Source: CAVVUF01 sp963751425
GTDB taxonomy: Bacteria; Chloroflexota; Anaerolineae; Anaerolineales; UBA4823
DNA: 64,000 nucleotides
Reading direction: 5' to 3'
Assembly (NCBI GenBank): GCA_963751425.1
Contig: CAVVUF010000004.1
Location: 310,001 to 374,000, forward strand
A program made the translations under genes and the position numbers. Shown here one piece after another: positions 54,672 through 63,482 of the stretch. Each line of letters opens with the position of its first letter. The first letter of the stretch is position 1. The notes below the pieces were generated by a model that did not search any database, was not told the DNA's origin, and saw only the letters and a list, made by a program, of their open reading frames with translations.

Positions 54672-55821
54672 TTATCCGGATGAAGGTGCCGGAGAACGGC
54701 TCGCTCTTCCCACCCAGAGGAACAGCAGCGCTGCAGCCAGGATCACCAGGGCGACATAGCGGAACATCAACGCCGATCCCACCGCCTGGTAAAGGATGCC
54801 TCCCATCAGCGCACCTACCGAGCCCCCCAGGCCAAAGAACGTGCCCGAAAACAAACCCTGCGCGGTGTTGCCCATCCCCACCGGAGCGATCTGGCGCGGC
54901 GTAGGAGACCCCGGCTGCCCAGGTGAGCGAAAAAGTCAGGCCGTGCAGGAGCTGCACCGGCAGGATCATCCAGGCTGTTGGTAAGATGGAAAGCATCAAG
55001 GCCCTCAGAACATACACAAACAGCGAGAACACCAGGAGCGGGCGCGCTCCCCAACGCTTCATCAAGGCCCCCGAGTAAAAGAAGACGGGCAGCTCGCTGA
55101 TGGTAGCCACCGTTAGCGCAAGACCCATCAGAGTCGTGCTGGCGCCCAGGTCGTTCAGCCTGAGGAACAGGTAATTCGAAAGGACAGACGAACCGACCCC
55201 GCTGACAAAAACCACCAGGAGGAACAGGCGCCAGCGGTTATCTTGTAAAAGACTGCGCAGTCCCTGCCAGAACCTGCCGCCGATGCTGGCATGCCCCACC
55301 GGCAGGCTCATGACAACCACAAACACGACTGCCATCTGGACCAGGTAGCCCCAAAAAGACCACTGGATGCCCTGGCCCTTAATCAACCAGCCGATGACCG
55401 GGGCCGATAAACCCCAACCCACTGCCCCCCAAAGGCGCAGCTTGCCATAATGGTCCTTGTGCTCCCCCAACAGCTCCATAACGGTGCTGTCCATCATCGG
55501 GATGATCGGGGCCGCGTTAAACGCATACAGGGTGACGACCAGGATGAGCCAGACGAAAACCGTGGTGACCGACAGCACCCCCACCATCGTCATGGAAAGC
55601 AGGATAGCAAGGCCCAGGAGCAGGCGTTTCTTGTTCGTCGCGTCAGCCAGGCCTCCCCAAACCGGCGTGCTGAGCAGTGACATCAGCGTCGGGATGCCTG
55701 CAAGAAGGCCGATCTGGCTGCCGCTCAAGCCCAACCCCTGGTAGTAAATCACCAGGTAAGGGCCCAGGGCAGCCATTGCCCCATAGACGAAGAAATAATA
55801 AAGCTTGGGTTTTAACATCAC
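54672..55821 (-). pseudogene. MFS sugar/nucleoside-type permease, one frameshift
   Basis: About 382 residues joined, 12 predicted helices, resembling the LacY/nucleoside-H+ symporter-like MFS group (YYFFVYGAMAALGPYLVIYYQGLGL; PVWGGLADATNKKRLLL). The frame breaks near 54903 (one extra C); the second frame GMGNTAQGLFSGTFFGLGGSVGALMGG finishes at 54672. Lies between GH4 and the sugar kinase, so a galactoside or hexose importer is a fair guess. Confidence 0.85.
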
Positions 55822-55858
55822 AAGAATCGACGTTACATGGGCAGCCTTACACAGCGAA

Positions 55859-57226
55859 TCACTTTTTCACCCAGGGCAGGTATTGGGCCTGGGCAGCCAG
55901 CAGGTCATCCGCTAGAAGGGTGGATTGCTCGAGCGAGCTCACCGCGCCGTCTAGAACAAGTGCCTGGATGAATTTTTCGCGGCTTTTTTCCAGGGCAGCT
56001 TCAACGATCGCTTCAATCCACAGGTAGCGCGTGGCAAGCACCCCAGCGATCCCGGCGGGGAGGGGAGGCAGCACCAGCGGGCGCATTCCGTGTCCATCAG
56101 CCACCGCCGGGCTTTCGATGATCGCCTCCGGGGGCAGGTTCGGCACCTGGCCCTTGTTGGGCAGGTTCGCTGAATACACTTTTGCCCGCCCCTGGCGGAT
56201 CGAAGCGATGATATCGATCACCTGCTCGTGTTCGCCTGCCGCGTGCTCAAAATAATCCGATGCCAGCGGTTTGTCAGAAAAGGCTTCCTCCTCCATCTGC
56301 TGGTAGATCAGGTCGCCATGATAGATGGTGCCTTCGAAACAGAACTCGTCGATGCCCAGCTTCTTGCCGAAATACCGCCCCTCCCGGAAGAATTGAGGGA
56401 AGAACTCAGTCACATGCCGGTCCAAGGCCGAGGGAATGGCACCGAATTTTAGGAGCAAATTCCAGCTAAAGGGGTGACCGTAAGATGAGCCAAATGCAGT
56501 TTCGATATCCACCCTTGGCTCTGAGCTCCAGGGTTGGTCCGAGGCGGGTGCGCTGGAAACCACCTTTTCGGCAATCTGGCGCAGCTCGGGGCTGGCATCT
56601 TTACCCTTGACCAGCACCTGGGTAAACCAGGTCAGGTGATTGATGCCCACCGCCGTATATTCTAGCGAAGAGAACGGCACGCCCAATTTTTCAGCCAGGT
56701 AGCGGGCGGTATCAAAGACGCCGTGGCACAGGCCCACCATCTTAGCGCCCGTCGCTTTATAAACGGCCCGGCACACCGGTGCCATGGGATTACCGTAGTT
56801 AAAGAACAGCGCCTCCGGAGCCAGGTCGAGTACATCCTGAGCGATCGCCACCATATCGGGGATCATGCGCAGGGCGCGCGAGGAACCGCCCGGGCCGACC
56901 GAGTCACCGACCGGGTAGAAGAGGCCGTATTTGCGCGGGACAAACACATCCTGCTCCCAGGCGCGCCGTTTGCCAACCCCAATCGTGCAGATCACCACCG
57001 TCGCCCCTTTTAAAACATCACGCCGCTCCACCGCAGCGGATAACCGGATGGGTGCCTGCCGGGCAGCGATCATCTTGGCGGTCATTCGCCTTGCAATCTC
57101 CAGAGCATGCGGGTCGATATCAACCAGGGCCAGGTCAACCTCCATCCCCGAGCGGATCAGGTCCCCCACCAGGCCCCGGGTGAACATGGCGCTTCCCGCG
57201 CCGATCAAGATAATCTTTTCTGTCAT
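55859..57226 (-). CDS. GH4 alpha-galactosidase/alpha-glucosidase-type enzyme
   Basis: 455 residues. KIILIGAGSAMFTRGLVGDL is the NAD+-binding motif; FNYGNPMAPV, GLCHGVF (metal-ligand Cys) and VGINHLTWF (His) are the GH4 signature. GH4 enzymes use NAD+ and Mn2+ and can act on alpha- or beta-linked sugars or glucuronides; sequence alone does not decide, but MelA-like alpha-galactosidase fits the neighbours. GAGGAG before the ATG. Cytoplasmic. Confidence 0.92.
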   Translation of the reverse strand: MTEKIILIGAGSAMFTRGLVGDLIRSGMEVDLALVDIDPHALEIARRMTAKMIAARQAPIRLSAAVERRDVLKGATVVICTIGVGKRRAWEQDVFVPRKYGLFYPVGDSVGPGGSSRALRMIPDMVAIAQDVLDLAPEALFFNYGNPMAPVCRAVYKATGAKMVGLCHGVFDTARYLAEKLGVPFSSLEYTAVGINHLTWFTQVLVKGKDASPELRQIAEKVVSSAPASDQPWSSEPRVDIETAFGSSYGHPFSWNLLLKFGAIPSALDRHVTEFFPQFFREGRYFGKKLGIDEFCFEGTIYHGDLIYQQMEEEAFSDKPLASDYFEHAAGEHEQVIDIIASIRQGRAKVYSANLPNKGQVPNLPPEAIIESPAVADGHGMRPLVLPPLPAGIAGVLATRYLWIEAIVEAALEKSREKFIQALVLDGAVSSLEQSTLLADDLLAAQAQYLPWVKK

Positions 57227-57297
57227 TGTTTTTTCTCCTCTGTATGAATTTTATGAATGGGTGGAATTAGCGGTTTGCATTATTTTTGCACAGAAAT

Positions 57298-58860
57298 TTA
57301 TTTCTGAAGTTGATATAAGTTAATTGGACCTCGCCAGACCAGCCGCGTGCGATATCCCGCCTTTGCCAGTCCCTGTGGGTTAGTGTCAAAGTAGATCGGG
57401 TGCGAATCCAGGTTCTGCTGAATCAGGTCAAGCTCTGACTGCGAAATCCCCAGGGCTTCATCCTGCGGGTAGGTCTCCAGGAACTGCAGGTCAGTGCGTC
57501 CCTGCTCGATCTTAGCCGCGTAATATAAGGGAAAGAGCTGGCCCCAATCGGTGAAGAGGATCGTATTTTCATCCAGGGCTGCCACGATCTTCGTAATATT
57601 GGCATGATAACCCTCATCGATCCAGTTGACCGGGTATTGATCGTAAGGGAAATCGGGCTTGCCCGCCCGGAGCATCTCAGCCCGCGCCGGCAGGAATGGC
57701 CAGAGCAAAAGAGCGATCAATGCCAACCCGAGCACGGGCTGTAAGAGGACTGAGGCACGCTTCGGCAAGAAATCAAGCAGCGCAAGCAGGAAACCCGCCC
57801 CCGCAGCGACACACACCGCCATCAACACATAACTTGGGATATAGAACACATAAAAATCCCAGATCGGATAATTGAACGTGTAGCTATACTGGCCCGCCAG
57901 GGCTAAGAGCAGTAGAACTCCAATCCGCCAGCGGCGGAACAAGGTGGCGGCTATCCCCAGGACCGCCAGCCCGATCGCCAGCCAGGAAAATTCATCCGGC
58001 AGCGCCTCCCAATAAAGCCGCGCCTGCCTGGGCATGACGGCTTTGACATCTTGGAACATGAACTGCCGGAACTGTGGCACCCGATACTCCCAAACCAGCC
58101 GCTCCCAGGGTGCGTCCACATCTGCGGGGGTCATCTTCCAAAGCGATAGACCCGGGCGCACGGTGGTATTGAAATAGCTTTCCGGTCCGGTATTGCGGTC
58201 GACCAGCATAAAAAACGCACCAAAGAGCACCAAGCCTGTCAGGAGGCCGGTTAACACAGGCTTCCAAACCTTCCGCCAGTCCTTCCAGCTCAACAGCAGG
58301 TACACCACCACAGCCGGAGCCGCCAAAGCCACGCTCAGGTGCACCCCCAGGCTCAGGACACCCAGTGCGGCTGCTACGGCCAGGTAAAGTCCCCGTTTGC
58401 TTTGATCCCATAGGATTATGCATAAAAGAATCATGGATAAGAAGAAGGCCCCCGCTGTATACACTTCCGCAATCACCGCTTGCGACCAAAAAGTGGCTGA
58501 GAACGCCAGCGCAGCCGCTCCAACCAGCCCACCCCAGCGCTGGCCGCTGAGCAGCGTCCCAGCCAGGTATACACCTCCCACCGTCAAGCCCGCCATGCAC
58601 GCCGAAAACAGGTTCACACGGTAGGCAATGGACTGCACCGGGATAAGCGTGAATACCTTTGCCAGCAGGAGGTACACATCGTAACCGGTTGGATGGGTAT
58701 GCGCCAGGAGCGCTGCCAGGGTCTGGAACTCACCTGAGTCGCCCGGCAGCAAGCCCGGATAGAGCGTACGAGCATATAAGGCAAAGGCGATTGCCGCCAT
58801 GCACAAGGCTATCCCGCCGTCCAGGCGGGATAGCCGAAACTCAACCTTAGAAGTCAGCAT
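57298..58860 (-). CDS. DUF2723 integral membrane glycosyltransferase-like protein
   Basis: 520 residues, about 11 membrane helices, then a soluble tail. LYARTLYPGLLPGDSGEFQTLAALLAHTHPTGYDVYLLLAKVF is the DUF2723 signature (acidic GDSGEF, HPTGYP-like). The family is related to protein O-mannosyltransferases using polyprenyl-linked sugars. Its presence between the ABC permeases and GH4 is odd for a catabolic operon. Confidence 0.88.
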   Translation of the reverse strand: MLTSKVEFRLSRLDGGIALCMAAIAFALYARTLYPGLLPGDSGEFQTLAALLAHTHPTGYDVYLLLAKVFTLIPVQSIAYRVNLFSACMAGLTVGGVYLAGTLLSGQRWGGLVGAAALAFSATFWSQAVIAEVYTAGAFFLSMILLCIILWDQSKRGLYLAVAAALGVLSLGVHLSVALAAPAVVVYLLLSWKDWRKVWKPVLTGLLTGLVLFGAFFMLVDRNTGPESYFNTTVRPGLSLWKMTPADVDAPWERLVWEYRVPQFRQFMFQDVKAVMPRQARLYWEALPDEFSWLAIGLAVLGIAATLFRRWRIGVLLLLALAGQYSYTFNYPIWDFYVFYIPSYVLMAVCVAAGAGFLLALLDFLPKRASVLLQPVLGLALIALLLWPFLPARAEMLRAGKPDFPYDQYPVNWIDEGYHANITKIVAALDENTILFTDWGQLFPLYYAAKIEQGRTDLQFLETYPQDEALGISQSELDLIQQNLDSHPIYFDTNPQGLAKAGYRTRLVWRGPINLYQLQK

Positions 58861-58869
58861 AAACCTTTT

Positions 58870-59751
58870 TTACTTAAAACCGGTCAGGGCAATGCCGCGC
58901 ACAACCCAGCGCTGGAAGATAAAGTAAACTAGCAGGATGGGTAAGATCACCAGGACAGAAGCTGCCATGGTCAAATCAAAGCGTGAGCCATGCTGGGAAT
59001 TGTACCAGGTGAGCATGACCGGCAGGGTGCGTTTCTCGTTGGTGGTGATCACGATGAGCGGCCACAGGTAATCGTTCCAGGTGCCCATAAAAGTGAATAT
59101 GCCTAGCGTCGCCAGGGCAGGACCCATTTGGGGCAAAATGATGCGGGAATAGATGCCGAACTCTCCCGCGCCGTCGATGCGGGCAGCATCGATTAATTCA
59201 CTGGGGATGCTCTCAATGAACTGGCGCATCAAGAAGATGCCGAAAGCGCTGGTTGCCCCAGGAACAATCAGCCCCATCAGCGAATCGGTTAAGCCCATGC
59301 GCACCAGGATCAGGTAGAGGGGGATCATCATCACCTGGAAAGGGATCATCATCGAGGCCAGGAGCATGGTAAAGAGGACATTTTTCCCATAAAACTGGTA
59401 TTTGGCAAAAACATAGCCCGCCAGCGAGCTGGTAAAGAGCACCATCGTTACCACGCTGGCCGAGACAATGATGCTGTTCAAGTAAAAACGCGCTATGGGA
59501 ACGTGCGGGTCGTTGAAGATCGTCCGGTAGCTCTGCAAGGTGAATTTTTCGGGCAGGAATGTCGGCGGCAGCTTGACGATCTCCGTGGAAGATTTGAACG
59601 AAGTGCTCAGCATCCACAAGAAGGGTACCAGTGTGAACAGAATGCCAAAGAGTAAGATGCTATAGAGAACCACCCGGCTGGTAATGAACCCAACCCGTGC
59701 TGGTTTCTTCTCAGTTTTACCAGAATTAGATGTACTTTGAATGGCGCTCAT
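58870..59751 (-). CDS. Carbohydrate ABC transporter permease (MalG/UgpE-type)
   Basis: 293 residues, six predicted helices. The EAA loop reads ELIDAARIDGAGEFGIYSRIILPQMGPALATLGIF, contacting the ATPase. FLWMLSTSFKSSTEIVKLP is typical of the MalG group. Start at ATG 59751 (MSAIQSTSNSG), two bases after the preceding stop. No ATPase subunit is encoded in the window, so a shared MsmX-like ATPase is probable. Confidence 0.93.
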   Translation of the reverse strand: MSAIQSTSNSGKTEKKPARVGFITSRVVLYSILLFGILFTLVPFLWMLSTSFKSSTEIVKLPPTFLPEKFTLQSYRTIFNDPHVPIARFYLNSIIVSASVVTMVLFTSSLAGYVFAKYQFYGKNVLFTMLLASMMIPFQVMMIPLYLILVRMGLTDSLMGLIVPGATSAFGIFLMRQFIESIPSELIDAARIDGAGEFGIYSRIILPQMGPALATLGIFTFMGTWNDYLWPLIVITTNEKRTLPVMLTWYNSQHGSRFDLTMAASVLVILPILLVYFIFQRWVVRGIALTGFK

Positions 59752-59753
59752 GA

Positions 59754-60716
59754 TTAGTACTCCCAATCCTTACGCAAGAAGCGCAGCTGGAGCAAGGTGG
59801 TGACCAGGATGATCAGGAACAATGCCATCGCCACCGTGGCTGCCAGGCCCATCTCTTGGAAGCGGAAAGCCGTTTCATAGATATGCAGCACCAACACACG
59901 CGTCAGGTTCGAAGGACCTCCCCGGTTGGTCATCACAAAGAAAATCACAAACACCTGCCAGGCTGAAAGCATGGTCATCACGATTACAAAGGTCAAGGTC
60001 GAGCGCAGCAACGGCACCGTGATATGCCTGAAACGCTGCCAGGCATTCGCACCGTCTACCACCGCTGCCTCGTGAAACACCTCCGGGATGCCCTGCAGAC
60101 CGGCGATGAAAATCACCAGGTTAAAGCCCATATCCGCCCAAAGATAAGTGACCAGCACGGCCAACATGGGTAAGGGAATGCCCAGGATACGCGTGGTGGC
60201 ATCGGTCAGCCAGGGATAACCTTTCAGACCAAGCTCACGCAATACCATATTGAGCAAGCCAAAAGTAGGGTTATAAATAACCCCCCAAAGCAGTGAGACT
60301 GCTACGGCGGAGGTGACCACCGGCAGGAAGTAGATCGTCCGGAAGGTCATTTTCAACCGTTTATGGGCAGACTCAATCAGCACCGCCAAAGGCAGGGTGA
60401 CAGCGATATTCAGGGGCAGGTACAGCAAAGCAAACATGAGCGTATTCTTGACCGAGATGCGGAAAAGCTGCCCATTGGGAGAATCCGAGAATAAATCAGC
60501 GTAATTATCCAATCCAATAAATGGATTGCCCCCTCCAAATCCCAGGAAGCCGCCCAACCGGGTTGGGCTGTAGCGGAAAAACGTAATCGCTATACCCCAC
60601 AGCATGGGCACCAGGGTAAAGAACATCATAAAAAGCATAATGGGGGTAAGCGCAGAGGCCACGAATCTATTCTGGCTGCGATACAAACGGCCTCGTTTAG
60701 GAGCGTCAACGGCCAT
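59754..60716 (-). CDS. Carbohydrate ABC transporter permease (MalF/UgpA-type)
   Basis: 320 residues, six helices. EVFHEAAVVDGANAWQRFRHITVPLL is the EAA loop. N-terminus MAVDAPKRGRLYRSQNRF, with GCGAGGA upstream of ATG 60716; the longer frame to 60884 overlaps the binding-protein gene in another frame and is rejected. Confidence 0.93.
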   Translation of the reverse strand: MAVDAPKRGRLYRSQNRFVASALTPIMLFMMFFTLVPMLWGIAITFFRYSPTRLGGFLGFGGGNPFIGLDNYADLFSDSPNGQLFRISVKNTLMFALLYLPLNIAVTLPLAVLIESAHKRLKMTFRTIYFLPVVTSAVAVSLLWGVIYNPTFGLLNMVLRELGLKGYPWLTDATTRILGIPLPMLAVLVTYLWADMGFNLVIFIAGLQGIPEVFHEAAVVDGANAWQRFRHITVPLLRSTLTFVIVMTMLSAWQVFVIFFVMTNRGGPSNLTRVLVLHIYETAFRFQEMGLAATVAMALFLIILVTTLLQLRFLRKDWEY

Positions 60717-60743
60717 GGGATCCTCGCTATGATCTTTGAAATG

Positions 60744-60771
60744 GGTTGCGATGGGGTGGTACCACCCCATC
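60744..60771. repeat. Perfect 28-bp palindrome between permease and binding protein
   Basis: TGCGATGGGGTGGT followed by its exact reverse complement, centred on GGTACC. It could be a stabilising or attenuating hairpin between the binding protein (needed in excess) and the permeases. The GATGGG-GTAC core also resembles family A. Confidence 0.9.
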
Positions 60772-60790
60772 GCATACAAAAGACAGAAGG

Positions 60791-62161
60791 TTATGAAGAA
60801 GCCAGCTTGGCATCGATCTGGGCGTTGGCCTCGTCGTCCATTATGACGCAGGTCTCCTTGACAGAGCGCAAGCCTTGCAGGCATTCGGTCACACGGGTCT
60901 GGATGACGTTATACCAGATGTAATCGCGGTCCTGCAGGTCACCCACAAACCGGCCATAAGGCAGCACGATCAGGCTGGGTCCAAGCCAGGGAATATCGTT
61001 GAGCAGGGTCGGATCTTCCGCAACCGACTTTAGAGCCGGCACGGTGCCGGTGTTTACATTCCAATAACGGGCATTTTCCGCGTTCTCGGTCACAAATTTC
61101 GACAGGTCCCAGGCCGTATCAGCGGCTTTGCTGTTGGGCGATACCACCTTGCCCCAGCCGGCATCCGCGGCGAAATTGCGCTGGCTGCCATAGAAGGGGC
61201 TGGAGACATGATCCCAGGGATCCGGAAAGTCGGGGTAGTTCCTTTTACCTTCAGGAACGATCCAGGGACCAATATATCCGATGGCCACCAATCCCTGGAA
61301 GAAAGAATCTCCTACCCAGTTTGAGCCGCCATTAAAGGTCAAGGGATCCACAACTTTGTCCTTCACCGCCATATCGGTCAGCCATTGAACAGTCGCTTCT
61401 GCTTCTGGGCTTTTCATATTCAGGTGCACTTTATCGTCGGCGAAATACTCAGCGCCGCGCTCCAGGATGCCTTCCCAGAACAAGAAGCCCAGGCCGTCTC
61501 CGTTGACATAGTGGAAACCGGCTACGGTCATGACACCATCTTGAACCTTGGTCATCTTTACGGCATCGGCGACCAGCTCTTCCCAGGTCTTCCATTCTGG
61601 TTTGTATTTCAGACCGGCTTCTTCGAACATGCGCTGGTTCGCCAGGACGCCGCCCACTTCCAGGTTGTATTCGTTGGGCATCCCGTACAGCTTGCCTTCC
61701 CACACATACCCATCCAAGGGCGCGGCATAAAACAGCTCCTGCGCTTTTGACATGCTCATCAGCACTTCAGGGACCTCTGCCAGCGTACCGCCCTTGGCAT
61801 AAGCCTGTACCCAGCTTCCGAACATCTCCATGACGTCCGCTTCAGTCTTCGCTGCCATGTTAGTCTGGATGGTGGTGATAAAATCTGCATAGGGGAAATT
61901 CTCATAGGTGATCTCTACGTTGGGATTCGCATCCATATACTTCTTCACCAATGCCTCGTTTGCAGCTACGAAGGAGGGGTTCTGGTGCGACCACATCTTC
62001 AAAGCAATTTTCTCTCCTGTGGATGGCGCTTCAGCAGGTTGTTCTTCCGATGTGGCAGGCGCCTCGGTTGCGTTTGAGCCGCAAGCAGCCAGGGCTGCGC
62101 TTCCGGCTGCGAGAGCGGTCAAGCGTAGAAAATCACGGCGGGATAACGGTTTGTTTGTCAT
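60791..62161 (-). CDS. ABC transporter sugar-binding lipoprotein
   Basis: 456 residues, family 1 extracellular solute-binding protein. The signal peptide starts MTNKPLSRRDFLRLTALAAG (twin-arginine-like) and ends in the lipobox LAAC, followed by a Ser/Thr/Glu-rich linker, so it is a membrane-anchored lipoprotein. The mature part (LKMWSHQNPSFVAANEALVKKYM; YGMPNEYNLEVGGVLANQ) fits MalE/UgpB-type periplasmic folds. GAGGAG before the ATG. Confidence 0.94.
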   Translation of the reverse strand: MTNKPLSRRDFLRLTALAAGSAALAACGSNATEAPATSEEQPAEAPSTGEKIALKMWSHQNPSFVAANEALVKKYMDANPNVEITYENFPYADFITTIQTNMAAKTEADVMEMFGSWVQAYAKGGTLAEVPEVLMSMSKAQELFYAAPLDGYVWEGKLYGMPNEYNLEVGGVLANQRMFEEAGLKYKPEWKTWEELVADAVKMTKVQDGVMTVAGFHYVNGDGLGFLFWEGILERGAEYFADDKVHLNMKSPEAEATVQWLTDMAVKDKVVDPLTFNGGSNWVGDSFFQGLVAIGYIGPWIVPEGKRNYPDFPDPWDHVSSPFYGSQRNFAADAGWGKVVSPNSKAADTAWDLSKFVTENAENARYWNVNTGTVPALKSVAEDPTLLNDIPWLGPSLIVLPYGRFVGDLQDRDYIWYNVIQTRVTECLQGLRSVKETCVIMDDEANAQIDAKLASS

Positions 62162-62412
62162 GCGTTTCTCCTCATTAAATTCTATTGAAATGATGGTTGA
62201 AATTGGTTGAGAAGGTCAGATTGACGCGTTGGTCTTGGATCGATAAAACACCTCCTTAGGGGATTTGCTTGGCCCAGCCAAGGCCAGTGAAGTTGTTTAA
62301 TCCCCCGCTCATCCTACGTTTGTATCCGACCCGGCTGGTGGTGTAATGTTGAAAATCCATCGCTGTAAACCATATTCTAGCACGATAACCCAAAAAGCTT
62401 CCGAACCATCGG
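62162..62412. other. Intergenic leader of the ABC genes
   Basis: 251 bases without a gene. On the minus strand it holds a TAGAAT box (62379-62374), a CTTGGC-TGG-GCCAAG hairpin, and AGGAGGTG with no ATG behind it. I see no convincing -35 box or known riboswitch. It may carry a promoter allowing higher expression of the binding protein. Confidence 0.35.
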
Positions 62413-63462
62413 TTACAAAAACACCACCGGGCTTAAGTTGGTAGGCAGGTCAGGGTTGAGACCCTTCGCCAGCGAACGGTGGAAAGCCATCAATTGAATC
62501 AGCGGCAGGTAGAGCGGTAAGAGAGCCATCTCGTCCAGGGCAGCCGGAAACTCGATTTTGTACTCAGCAGGGATATCTGCCAGCTGGCTGCCCACGACCA
62601 GGAGGCGCGCCCCGAGCTTGCGCATATCTTCCAGGACAGCCGCCTCGGTCTGCCGGTTCGTTTGAGAGATCAAGCCTGTCACCAGGGTATGCGGGTTGAC
62701 CATCGACATCGGCCCGTGCCGGAACTCCATAAAATGGAATGGCTCGCTGTGGCTGAGGGTCATTTCTTTCATTTTCAGGCTCACCTCACAAGCCAGCCCA
62801 TAACGGTAAGCGCCGCCCAGGAAGTAGAAACGCTCCAGATCCAGATCCGATCCCACCTGCGCAGCCATTTCTGCGTAAGTACCCAGCATCTGGCTGCAGG
62901 CGCCTGCCAGCTCTGGCAAAGCCTGGAGCACAGCGCTTCGATTTGCCCACAGGGCTGCCAGGTACAGCGTGCCCAGGTAAAGCGTGCTGAAAGCCCGAGT
63001 TTGCGCCACGCTCTCTTCCTGTCCCGAGGGGAGCATCACATTGACTTTCCCAGCCGAAGCTAAAGCCCGCTCTGGGTAACACGAGAAGGTCAGGATATCC
63101 CCGTACCCACCCAGTCGAAAAGCCGCACAGGCCCGCAGGGTTTCGGTGGTCTCGCCCGACCGGCTGACAGCCACCAACAGGGCGCGCTCTCCTTTATGGA
63201 AGTAGAGCTGCGGGTTCAACCACACCTCGGAGGCAGGCAGCCCGCGGCTGGGCACACCCGCTAACCCCTGCAGCAGCGCCGCTCCGGCTAATGAAAGATA
63301 ATAGGTGGAGCCGCAGCCGGTAAAGATCACCTGGGTGTAACCGTTCTTCGCCAATGCGCCCAGCTCAACCGACATGCCCTGCAAAACTTGCAGTGCTGCC
63401 GTCCAAGCGGTGGGCTGTGAGTAGATTTCATCTCGTGTAAAATTTCCAGCGATTGTTTCCAT
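62413..63462 (-). CDS. SIS-domain sugar isomerase/deaminase (AgaS/GlmS-C-like)
   Basis: 349 residues with two SIS domains. VIFTGCGSTYYLSLAGAALLQ and VAVSRSGETTETLRAC are the sugar-phosphate-binding motifs; FHFMEFRHGPMSMV is the GlmS/AgaS C-terminal loop. No glutaminase domain, so it resembles AgaS-type aldose-ketose isomerase/deaminase acting on amino-sugar phosphates. With the tagatose-type aldolases this suggests galactosamine-related catabolism. Confidence 0.87.
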   Translation of the reverse strand: METIAGNFTRDEIYSQPTAWTAALQVLQGMSVELGALAKNGYTQVIFTGCGSTYYLSLAGAALLQGLAGVPSRGLPASEVWLNPQLYFHKGERALLVAVSRSGETTETLRACAAFRLGGYGDILTFSCYPERALASAGKVNVMLPSGQEESVAQTRAFSTLYLGTLYLAALWANRSAVLQALPELAGACSQMLGTYAEMAAQVGSDLDLERFYFLGGAYRYGLACEVSLKMKEMTLSHSEPFHFMEFRHGPMSMVNPHTLVTGLISQTNRQTEAAVLEDMRKLGARLLVVGSQLADIPAEYKIEFPAALDEMALLPLYLPLIQLMAFHRSLAKGLNPDLPTNLSPVVFL

Positions 63463-63482
63463 ACACCCTTCCTTCCATCAGA

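Noticed and set aside
60717..60884. N-terminal extension of the MalF-type permease
   Set aside because: It crosses the 28-bp palindrome and the 3' end of the binding-protein gene; the ATG at 60716 gives the usual N-terminus.
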